This document shows, piece by piece, positions 1-12,000 of a stretch of 64,000 bases of DNA. Position 1 is the stretch's first letter; the number at the start of each line of letters is the position of its first letter. This DNA comes from Pseudomonas sp. FEN. GTDB taxonomy: Bacteria > Pseudomonadota > Gammaproteobacteria > Pseudomonadales > Pseudomonadaceae. The notes below the pieces were generated by a model that worked only from the letters and a program-made list of their open reading frames with translations, made no database searches and was not told where the DNA came from. The position numbers and the translations under genes are program-made. The stretch covers positions 271,778-335,777 of the forward strand of contig NZ_CAJFDC010000016.1 of NCBI RefSeq assembly GCF_904067045.1, given 5' to 3'.

Positions 1-3000
1 TCTGCAAGGCATCGATAAAGGCACTCAGGCGCTCGCGACTGGCCATCTCGAACAGCGTCTGCAAAACGTACGGATCGCCCTGCTCCGCCGTCAGGTGGTG
101 ATAGAGAATCCCTTCCTGCAACGGTGCCAGCGGGTAGATATCCTGCACGTTCGCCGCGCCACCGGGCACATTCGCGACAATCTGCTCGATAGCCGCCTGG
201 CTGAGGTTGACCAGTGGCAGCATGTCCGGGGTGATGTACTCGCAACCGGATGGGATGGCATTGGCCGGGACCTGTACCTCGTTGCCCCCACCCACGGCGG
301 CGGCCAGCGCGGCCAGGGTCGGCTGACTGAACAACACACGCACATCGGCACTCAGGCCGGCCTGGCGCATCCGTTCGATCAGGCTGACCGCCAGCAACGA
401 ATGGCCGCCCAGTTCGAAGAAGTGGTCGTGGCGACCGACCCGCTCGATCTTGAGCACATCGGCCCAGATCCGTGCCAGGGTGGTTTCGGTTTCGCCTTGC
501 GGGGCCTCGTAGCCACGGCTGATGATTGCTTCCAGATCCGGGGCCGGCAGGGCCTTGCGGTCGAGTTTGCCGTTCGGGGTCAGCGGTAGCGCGTCGAGCT
601 GCACGTAGATGGCCGGGACCATGTACTCCGGCAGTTGCTCTTGCAGATGCCGACGCAGGCTGTCGATATCGACCGAGGTGGGCTCGGCGGCCAGGGTGTA
701 ATAGGCCACCAGGCGTTTGTCGCCCGGGATGTCTTCGCGGGCTGTAACCACGGCTTCGTGGATGGCCGGGTGTTTGGCCAGGCGTGCATCGATCTCGCCG
801 AGTTCGATACGGAAGCCGCGGATTTTTACCTGGTCGTCGTTGCGACCCAGGTATTCGATATTGCCGTCCGCCAGGTAGCGACCAAGGTCGCCAGTGCGGT
901 ACATGCGGGCCGAGCTGTCCGGGCTGAACGGGTCCTTGAGGAAGCGTTCGGCGGTCAGGTCATCGCGGTTCAGGTAGCCTCGGGCCACGCCCGCGCCGCC
1001 AATGTAGATTTCACCCGGGACGCCCAGTGGGACGGGTTGTTGTTGCTCGTCCAGCAGGTAGAACTGGGTGTTGCCCACCGGTTTCCCGATGTGAGGGGCG
1101 AAACCCGCCTCGCGATCCATCGCCACCCAGCTGGAGTAGGTGGTGGTTTCCGAGGGGCCGTAGAGGTTGCACAGGCGTTGGACAGCGGTTTTCTCGAACA
1201 GGCTTTCCACCAGGCTGCGCTTGAGGGCTTCGCCGGCGACGTTGACCGTGTGCACCGATTTCGGCAGGCCGTCGACTTCCAACAGGGCCTTGAGGGCCGA
1301 GGGGACGGTGTTGATCAGGCCGATATCGTGTTCGCCGTGTTGCAACTCCAGGACGTTTTTCACCACCTCGATGCTGCCGCCGGAGGTCAAGGGCGCGAAG
1401 CACTCGTAGACCGCCAGGTCAAAGTTCAGCGAAGTCGAGAACAACGTCTTGCTCAAGGCCGAGTTAGATTGCCTGTGATCCAGCAGCCCCGCGTTAGTGT
1501 GGAGGCCATTGAAAGCGGCATGGGCCCAGGTCAGGAAGTTCACCGTGTTGCGGTGTTCGATCATCACGCCCTTGGGCAAACCAGTCGACCCCGAGGTGTA
1601 GATCAGGTACGCCAGGTGCGCCGAGGTCAGCCCCGGCACCTCTGGATTCCGGACGGATTCGTCCTGCCAAGTGCCTTGGTCGAGATTGATCACCGGCACC
1701 GAAACGCCCGCCAACAGGTCCTGGGTCGCGGTCTGTGCGAGAACGGCCGCCGGAGCACTGTCCTGCAACATATAGGCAATCCGTTCCGCCGGATAAGCCG
1801 GGTCCAACGGTACATAACCGCCGCCCGCCTTGAGGATCGCCAGCAAGCCGACGACCATTTCCGCCCCACGTTCAACGCAAATCCCCACCCGCGAATCCGG
1901 TTGCACACCCTGTTTACGCAAGGCATGGGCCAATCGGTTGGCCTGCTCGTTGAGCTCGCAATAACTCAGGCGCTGCCCGCCATGCACTACCGCCAAGGCA
2001 TCCGGGGTGCGCTCAACCTGCGCTTCGAACAAGCCATGAATGGTCTGCTCTTGCGGATATTCCAGCGCCGTAGCGTTGAACCCCACCAGCAACTGCTCGC
2101 GCTCGGCAGTCGGCAACACCGACAGGGCGGACAGCGGTGTCAGTGGCGCCTGCTCCAATGCCTCGACCAGGCTTTGCAGGGCACTGAGCATGTAGTCGCA
2201 CACCCGCTGCGCCCCAATGCCGGCCAGGGTGCCGACACGCAGGGCGAAGTCTTCACCCAGATCGTCCACCGAGAGTGCCAACGGATAGTTGGTGCGCTCC
2301 TGGCCACCCTGTACCTCGATCCCGTCCCAGAGCGGCAGGTCCGCGCCAGCCGTTGCCAAGTGCCGATAGTTCAGCAGCGCGCTGAACAGCGGCGTCGGTG
2401 CCGCCACGCCGCTGCAACGCTGCGCCAGGCTCAGCGGCGCATGCTCGTGACCGAGCAAGGCGCTGAGGCGTGCATGGGTGGCCTTGACGCCCGCTCGCGC
2501 GCCCAATCCACCCAGCGTCACCCGCAACGGCAAGGTGTTGATGAACATCCCCAACGCCCGATCAGCGCCCTCGCCGCTTTGCAGGCGACCGAGCAGGACG
2601 GTACCGAACACCACTTCGTCCTTGCCCGAGACACAACCCAGCACGCGGGCCCAGGCCAGGTGATAGAAACTCGCGGCACTGACACCCAACTGCCGGGCCT
2701 GAACCCGCAGCCGGTGGCTGAGTCCGGCGTCAACGGCACACTGCGCCTCTTCGACGTCCTGGCCGTCCCCCTGCACATCCTGCAAGCCAAATGGCAAAGT
2801 CGGCTCGTCGATATCGCCAAGCATCTCGCGGAAAAACTGCTCGTGCTCGGCCTGGCTCACGCCCAGACGGGACTGGGCCACATAGTTGCGGTATGGGACC
2901 GAGGCCGGCAGTTGTGCCTGCCGCCCGCGCATATGGGCTTCGATTTCAGCCACCAGCGCGCCCAGCGAGGTGGCATCGTTGACCAGATGGTGGAACTGCA

Positions 3001-6000
3001 ACACGCCGAGCCAACGGCCATCGGAGACATCCTGCGCATAGCCCAGTTGCAGCATCGGGGCCCGGCGGATATCCAGGCGGACCGGCGCGGAATCGAGGTG
3101 TGCGCGCAAGTGTTCGGCGACATCGCCGACAAGTGGCTCCAGCGCTACTTCGATCAGCCTCGGGGGGGCTTGGCGCCAGACCACTTGCAGCGGTGTGTCG
3201 AGGCCTTCCCAGACCATCGCGGTACGCAAGATGTCGTGGCGAGCGATCACCCCTTGCAGGGCCAGGGCGAAGGCATCGAGCCGGGCCCGGCTGTCGAAGG
3301 TGAACAAAGCCTGTTGCAGGTAGGGGTCGGCGTGGTCCACGGCCAGATGGTGGTGATAGAGGATACCTTCCTGCAATGGCGCCAGCGGATAGATATCCTG
3401 TACGTTCGCCGCGCCACCCGGCACGCTCGCCACAATCCGATCGATAGTTGTCTGGTCGAGATTGACCAGCGGTAGCAGGTCCGGGGTGATGTACTCGCAA
3501 CCGGACGGGATGGCACTGGGCGGAACCAGCACTTCCCGCCCACCGCCCACCGCAGCGGCCAGCGCCGCCAGGGTCGGTTGGCTGAACAGCACGCGCACAT
3601 CGGTGCTCAGCCCCGCCTGACGCATGCGCTCGATCAGGCTGACCGCCAGCAACGAGTGACCGCCGAGCTCGAAGAAGTGGTCATGTCGGCCAATGCGCTC
3701 GACCTTGAGCACTTCGGCCCAGAGCCGCGCCAGGGTGATCTCGAGATCGCCCGTGGGCGCTTCGTAGCCACGGCTCGGCAACGCCTCCAGATCTGGCGCC
3801 GGCAGTGCCCGCCGATCGATCTTGCCATTGGCGGTCAGCGGGAACGTGTCCAGTTCCACATAGGCCGACGGCACCATATAGTCCGGTAGCCGCGCCTGCA
3901 GGTAGGCCCGCAGGGTTGCGATTTCCAGACCCGCGTCGGCGGAACTGTAATAGGCCACCAGACGCTGCTCGCCAGGTTGGTCTTCGCGAGCCAGGACCAC
4001 CGCCTCGCGGATCGCCGGGTGACTGGCCAGACGGGTTTCGATTTCACCCAGCTCGATACGCAGGCCACGGATCTTCACCTGGTCGTCGTTACGCCCCAGG
4101 TAGTCGAGATGACCGTCGTCCAGCCAGCGCGCCAGGTCGCCGGTCTTGTACATCCGGGCCTCGGGATCGCCGCTGAACGGGTCCCTGAGGAAGCGTTCGC
4201 GGGTCAGTGCCGCGCGATTCAGGTAGCCGCGGGCCACCCCCGCGCCACCGACATAGAGCTCACCGGCCACCCCCATCGGCACCGGGCGCAGGTGCTCGTC
4301 GAGCAGATAGACCCGGGTATTGGCCACCGGCTTGCCGATATGCAGAGTGCTGGCGTGCTCGTCGATCAGCCCCGAGGTGGCCACCACCGTGGTTTCCGTC
4401 GGGCCATAGTTGTTGATCAGCGCAAAACGCTGCCCCTGAGGGAACTGCCGCAAACGGTCGCCGCCGATCAGCAGGGTCCGCAGCGTCGGATGTTGCAACG
4501 ACTGGCTGAAGGCATATTCGGCAATCGGCGTGGGCAGGAAGCTCACATCCAAAGGCTGCGCCAGCCACCAGTTCAGCAGGCCGTCGATGTCTTCGCCGCC
4601 GGCAGCCGCCGGTGGCAGGTGCAAGGTGGCACCGGCGCACAACGCCGGCCAGACTTCCCAGGCCATCGCATCGAAACCGACACCGGCAACGCTGGAGGTG
4701 TGGCTGCCCACACTCAGCGCGAATTCCTGACAGTGCCAGCTCACCAGGTTCGACAGTTGCCGGTGCTCGACCATCACCCCCTTGGGCTCTCCGGTGGAGC
4801 CCGAGGTGTAAATCACATAGGCCAGGCTGGACGGAGTCAGCCCGGCTATGTCCAGGTTGCTCTCAGGTAGCGCGTCGACACCCGCGCCAGTCCGCGCGTC
4901 GGCGTCGAGCAACAACACCGGCAGCGCCAGCGCCGGCAGGCGCGCCTGCAACTCGGTTTGGGTCAGCAACACCCGTGGGGCGCTGTCACGCAACAGATAG
5001 GCCAGGCGCTCCGCCGGATGGGACGGATCGATCGGCACATAGCAGGCCCCGGACTTGAGGATCGCCACCAGGCCGACCAGCATATCGAGGCTACGCCGGG
5101 CGCAGATAGCGATACGGTCGTCCGGCCGCACCCCGAGACCGAGCAACCGATGGGCCAACTGGTTGGCCTGACGATTCAGTTCGGCATAGGTGAGGCTCCG
5201 GCCGGCCTGGACCACGGCGAGCGCATCGGGGTTGGACAGCACCCGGGCTTCGAACTGCCGGGCAATGCTCAGGTCGGCCGGATAAGGCGCAACACTGCGG
5301 TTGAAGTCCTCCAGCAGTTGCTCGCGCTCGGCGGCGGGCAACACCGGCAGGTCGCGCACCGCCGAATCGGGGGCGGATTCCAGGGCCTCGACCAGATGGG
5401 TCAACACGGTCTGCATATAGCCACAGACGCGCTGGCCGTCGACCCCGGCAGCCACCTGAACGCTCAACAGGAAGCCTTCGCCCTGGTCGTCCACCGACAA
5501 GGTGCAGGGGTAATTGGTCCGCTCGCGGACGCCGAGCACCTGGGTATCGGCCCAATAGTCGCCACCGCTGGCTTCGCGCACCGGGCTGTGACGGTAGTTG
5601 AGCAGTGCGCTGAACAGCGGCGACGTAGCCGCCACCGCGCTGCAACGCTGGGCCAGCACCAACGACGCATGTTCGTGGCCGAGCAGCGCGGTCAGCCGGG
5701 CGTGGGTCTGGCGCACCGCCTGGCGTACCGCGCCGGCACCGACATCCACGCGCAATGGCAAGGTGTTGATGAACATGCCCAGTGCGCGGTCGGCACCCAG
5801 GCCGCTCTGCATGCGCCCCAGCAGCACCGTGCCGAAGACCACGTCGTCACGTCCGCTGACACTGCCCAACACCCGGGCCCAGGCCAGATGATGCAGGCTG
5901 GCGACACTCACCCCCAGTTGCCGGGCCTGGCCGCGCAGGCGTTGACAGAGGTCCGCCGGGAGATCGCGACGCACCTCCCTGAGGCCCTGCCCGTCGCCTT

Positions 6001-9000
6001 GCACCTGCAACAGGCCGAACGGCAGGGTCGGCTCATCGACATCGCCGAGCATCTCGCGGAAGAACGCCTCATGCTGCTCGCGGCTCACGCCCAGACGGGT
6101 CTGCCCCACATAGTTGCGGTACGGCATCGCGGCCGGCAGTCGCTCGGCCACGCCATGCAGATGGGCAAGCATCTCTTCGCTCATCACATCCAGTGCGGTG
6201 TGATCGAGGGCGATATGGTGGAACAGCAGGATCGCCACCCAGCGCTGGTTGGCCGGGTCCTGGGCAAAGGCCAGGCGCATCAGCGGCGCCTGGCCGAGAT
6301 CCAGGCGGCACTCGCGGGGATCGAAACGTTGCTGCAACTGGCCGAGGATATCGCCCTCGGCCGGATCCAGCGACACCTGCTCCAGCGGCAGTTCGGCGTG
6401 GCGCAGGACCACTTGCAGCGGTTCTTCGAGGTCTTGCCAGATCAGCGCGGTGCGCAGGATGTCATGGCGGTCGATCACCGCCTGCAAGGCCTCGGCAAAA
6501 CCACCGAGCTGTTCCTGGTCCCGCAAGGCGAAGGTGGCTTGCAGCAGGTAGGGATCGCCCTGCTCGGCGGCGATATGGTGATAGAGAATGCCTTCCTGCA
6601 ACGGCGCCAGCGGGTAGATATCCTGGACATTGGCGATACCGCCGGGAACACCGGCGACGATCCGGTCGATGCTGTCCTGGTCCAGGCTGACCAGGGTCAG
6701 CATCTCTGGGGTAATACGTTCGCAGCCGGCGTGAATGCCGTTAGCCGGCACCACGATCTCGATCCCGCCGCCCACGGCCGCCGCCAGCGCCGCCAGGGTC
6801 GGCTGGCCAAACAGCACGCGCACGTCGGCACTCAGGCCGACCTGGCGCATGCGCTCGATCAGCTTCACCGCCAGCAGCGAATGGCCGCCCAGTTCGAAGA
6901 AATGATCCTGGCGACCGACCCGCTCCACGCCCAGCACGTCGCACCAGAGCGCGGCCAGGGTGATTTCGCTATCACCGAGCGGCGCCTGGTATTCACGGCT
7001 GACGAAGGCATCGGCCGAAGGCTCCGGCAGCGCGCGGCGATCCAGCTTGCCGTTGGGTGAAACCGGGAGTTTATCCAGGTGCACATAGGCCACCGGGATC
7101 ATGTAGTCGGGCAACAACGCCTGCAAATGCAGACGCAGGTCGTCGGCCGTGGGCAGCGTCCCGCCATCCTGCACGCTGAAATACGCCACCAGGCGCTTTT
7201 CCCCGGGCCGGTCTTCACGGGCCAGCACCGCCGTGTCCCGCAGGCCCGGGTACTGGCCGAGGCGAGCTTCGACCTCACCCAGTTCAATACGGAAGCCGCG
7301 GATCTTGATCTGATCGTCGTTACGGCCCAGGTACTCGATCTGACCGTCGGGCTGCCAGCACCCCAGGTCGCCGGTCTTGTACAACCGCGCGCCTTCGCTT
7401 GCAGTAAACGGATCGCGGATAAAACGTTCGGCGGTCAGTTCCGCACGGTTCAGGTAACCACGGGCGACACAGGCGCCGCCGATATGGATCTCCCCCGCCA
7501 CGCCCACCGGCACCGGTCGGCACTGTTCGTCGAGCAGGTAGATGCGGGTATTGGCCACCGGTCTACCGATGCTGGGCAAGGTCGGCCAGGCGTGCGGATC
7601 GCCGCTCAGGGTCAGCGTCGTGACAACGTGGGACTCGGTCGGGCCGTAGTGGTTGTGCAGGCGCGCGTCGTCCAGGCGCGCGAAGAAGCGACGCATCGGT
7701 TCGGTGATCCGCAGTTGCTCGCCGGCGGTGATCACGTCCTGCAACGCGCAGGCCGCTTGTTCCGGCTCGGCCGCCATGGCCTCGGCCAGGGCTTGCAGGG
7801 CGATGCACGGCATATACAGGCGTTCGATGCGCTGCTGACGGATATGCTGGAACAGGCGGCGGAAATCCAGACGCAGATCGCCGTGGATCAACGACAGTTC
7901 ACCGCCGGCGCACAAGGTGCTGAAAACCTCCTGGAAGGCCACGTCAAAGCCCAGGGCGGCAAACTGCAGGGTCCGTTGCCCCGGCCGGCCGTGCTCGACA
8001 GTTTGGGCGATCTGCCATTGCATCAGGTTGACCAGCGGCCCGTGGGGCATGGCCACGCCCTTTGGCTGGCCGGTGGAGCCCGAGGTGTAGATCAGGTAGG
8101 CCAGGTGTTGCCTGGTCAACCCCGCCCGTTGCGGATTGTGTCGGGGCGCGCTATCGATACCACTCTCGCCGCGGGCCTCGGCCTCCAGCAACAGTACCGG
8201 CATGGCGGCCTGCGGAAAGCGTTCGCGCAAGCCGCGTTGGGTCAGCAACACCTTGGGCGCGCTGTCCTCCAGCATGTAGGCCAGGCGCTCGGCCGGATAC
8301 GAGGGGTCCAGCGGCACGTAGCCGGCACCGGCCTTGAGAATGCCCACCAGGCCGGCGATCATTTCCAGGCCGCGTTCCACGCAGATCGCCACCCGGTCGT
8401 CGGCGCCGATGCCCTCGGCGATCAATCGATGGGCAATCTGGTTGGCCCACTGGTTCAGTTCGGCATAACTCAGGCGCTGTCCGTCATAGGTGACAGCGAC
8501 CGCGTCAGGTCGAGCCGCCGCGTGGGCTTCGAACAGTTGGTGCAGCAGCAGGTCCGTCGGATAGGCACAATCGAAGGCATTGAAGCCTTCCAACAACTGG
8601 CGGCGCTCGCTCGCCGGCAGCCAGTCGAGGCTGTGCAAGGGTGCCTCGGGCTGTTGCTCCAGAGCCTGGGTCAGTTGCTCCAGCAGGGTATGCATGTAAC
8701 CGGCGATCCGTTCGGCACCGACCCCGGCCACGGCCTGGACGGTCAGGCCGAAAGATTCGCCGAGGTCATCCACCGACAGCGACAACGGATAGTTGGTCCG
8801 CTCCTCGCCGCCGAGCACCTCGACCCCGGCCCAGGTCCGGGCCTGGCCGACGTCCTTCGGCTCCTGGGCGCCGACGGCGACATGCCGGTAGTTCATCAGG
8901 GCGCTGAACAACGGCGTCGGCGCCGCCACCCCGCTGCACTCCTGGGCCAGCGATAACGGCGCGTGTTCGTGACCGAGCAACGCCGCCAGCCGCCCATGGG

Positions 9001-12000
9001 TCATGCGCACGGCCGCCTGGACACCTTGCCCGCCGGCGTCGACCCGCAACGGCAGGGTATTGATAAACATGCCCAGCGCGCGCTCGGCGCCCTGACCACT
9101 GTGCAAACGGCCCATCAACACGGTGCCGAAGACCACATCCCGACGACCGGACAAACGCGCCACCACCTGGCCCCAGGCCAGATGGTGCAGGCTGGCGTTG
9201 CTCACCCCCAAGCGCCGGGCCTGGGCGCGCAGGCGCTGGGCCAGATCCGGGGCCACCGGCAACAGCGCTTCCTCGACACCGCTGCCATCGCCCTGCACGT
9301 CTTGCAGGCCGAACGGCAAGCTCGGTTCATCGACATCCGCGAGCATCTCGCGGAAGAACGCCTCGTGCTGTTCGCGGCTCACCCCGAGCCGGGTCTGGGC
9401 CACATGGTTGCGATAGGGTACCGAGGCTGGCAACTCACCGCCGCGCCCCTGGCTGAAGGCCTCGATCTCCTTGCCCAGCAAGGCCAGGGAGGTGGCATCG
9501 TCGATCAGGTGATGAAACAGCAATACCGCGACCCAGCCACCCTCGACGGCATCCTCGGCGTAGTGCAGGCGCATCATCGGTGCCTGGCGCAGGTCCAGGC
9601 GCATCCGCCGGGGGTCGAAATGCGCCTGCAACTGAGCGGCCACGTCGCCCTGGTCCGGATGCGGCAAGTAGGCTTCGACCCGCAACCGCGCCTCGCGCCA
9701 GACCACCTGCAGCGGCTCATCGAGGTCTTCCCAGGCCACGGCGGTGCGCAGGATATCGTGACGGTCGATCACCGCCTGCAAGGACTCGGCAAAACCCAGC
9801 AACTGCTCGAAACTGTCGACCCGCAACAGGGCCTGCAACAGGTACGGATCGCCCTCGTCACTGGACAGATGGTGATAGAGGATGCCTTCCTGCAATGGCA
9901 CCAGCGCGTAGATATCCTGCACGTTGCCCACGCCGCCCGGCACGCCGGCGACCACACGGTCGATCTCGACCTGGCTCAAGGACACCAGCGGCAGCATATC
10001 CGGCGTGATGTGCCGGCAGCCGGCGGGAATGCCGTTGGCCGGCACCCGCACCTCGTCGGCATGACCGCTGGCGGCCGCCAGCGCGGCCAGGGTCGGCTGG
10101 CCGAACAGCACGCGGACATCGGCATTCAGGCCGACCTGGCGCATGCGCTCGATCAGTTTCACCGCCAGCAGCGAATGCCCGCCCAGTTCGAAGAACTGAT
10201 CGTGACGACCGATCTGCCCGACACCGAGCAACTCGGCCCACAGCCCGGCCAGGAGGGTTTCCGCCGGGCCCTCGGGGGCCTCATATTCGCGCCGGGCATA
10301 GGCGTCGATTGCCGGGACAGGAAGGGCCTTGCGGTCCAGCTTGCCGTTGGCGGTCAGTGGGAAGGCCTCGAGGCTGACAAAGGCGCTCGGCAGCATGTAT
10401 TCGGCCAACGACAGGCGCAGTTGCTCGCGCAATTGCACGGCGTCCAGCTCGACACCGGCCGTGCCGATGACATAGGCCACCAGGCGCTTGTCGCCCGGTT
10501 CGTCCTCGCGCACCAATACCAGCGCATCGCGGACGCCCTCGCAAGCCGCCAGCTGTGCCTGGATCTCCCCCAGCTCGATACGGAAACCGCGAATCTTCAC
10601 CTGTTCGTCGTTGCGCCCCAGGTATTCCAGGCTGCCATCGGCCAGCCAGCGCCCCAGGTCACCGGTACGGTACATCCGCGCACCGGGGGTAGCGGCAAAT
10701 GGATCGTCGAGGAAGCGCTCGGCGTTCAATTCCTCGCGGTTGAGATAACCTCGGGCCACGCCCGCGCCGCCGACGTACAACTCCCCCACCACCCCTGGCG
10801 CCACCGGCTGGCCGTAGCCGTCGAGCAGGTACAGGCGCAGGTCGGGAATGCGCTTGCCGATCGGACTGGCGCCGACACGCTGGGCGTCTTCGGCCTGCAA
10901 CGGGTAATAGGTCACATGCACCGTGGTTTCGGTGATGCCGTACATGTTCACCAACTGCGTGCCGGCGTTCACTGCCCGGGCATACCAGGGCTTGAGCATC
11001 GCCGTTTCGAGTGCTTCACCGCCAAAAATCACCTGGCGCAACGCATGCGGCTGGCCATTTTCGCCCTGGGCCGCGATCAGTTGGCGGAAGGCGCTCGGGG
11101 TCTGGTTGAGTACCGTCACCCCAGCATTGCACAGCAGCGCGTAACACTCTTCGGGCGAGCGGCTGACCAGTTGCGGCACAATCAGCAAGCGCCCGCCATG
11201 CAGCAGCGCGCCCCAGATTTCCCAGACCGAGAAGTCGAAGGCGAATGAGTGGAACAGCGCCCAGACATCCTGTTCGCCAAAGCCGAACCAGTCTTCGGTG
11301 GCCGAGAACAGCCGCGCGACGTTGCGGTGTTCGACCATCACGCCCTTGGGCAGGCCGGTGGAACCGGAGGTGTAGATCACATAGGCCAGGTGCGAAGCCG
11401 TCAGCCCTGGCACCTGCGGATTCTGGACGGATTCGTCCCGCAGATCCGCATCATCGAGATTGATCACCGGCACCCGCACCGCTGGCAAGGCTTGCTGCAC
11501 CGCCCGCTGGCTCAGCAAGGCCACCGGGGCGCTGTCACCGAGGGTGTAGGCCAGGCGCTCGCGCGGATAGGCCGGGTCCAACGGCACGTAACCGGCGCCG
11601 GACTTGAGGATCCCCAGCAGGCCGATGATCATCGCCGGCCCGCGTTCGACACAGATCGCCACCCGATCATCCGGGCGCACCCCCAGGGCCAGCAGGCGAT
11701 GGGCCACCTGGTTGGCGCGGGCATTGAGTTCGCCGTAGCTCAGGCTTTGTTCCTGATACACCAGCGCCACGGCTTGCGGTCGTTGTGCGGCGCGGGCTTC
11801 GAATTGCCGATGGATCGTGCGATCCGCGGCGAACGACCGCTGGTCGGCATTCCATGCCTGCAACTGCCGGGTTTCAGCGACGGTTGTCAGGGAGAACGCA
11901 CGGACGGACAACTGCTCATTCGCCAGCCCCTGGTCCAGCACATGCTGCAGACGCTCGGCCATGGGCTCGATCTCATCCGCCTGGAAGTACGCCTCGTTGT

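Noticed and set aside
635..3475. 946-codon open frame on the plus strand
   Set aside because: It lies opposite the minus-strand NRPS. Codons and composition are those of an antisense shadow in high-GC DNA, and the NRPS motifs are clear on the other strand.
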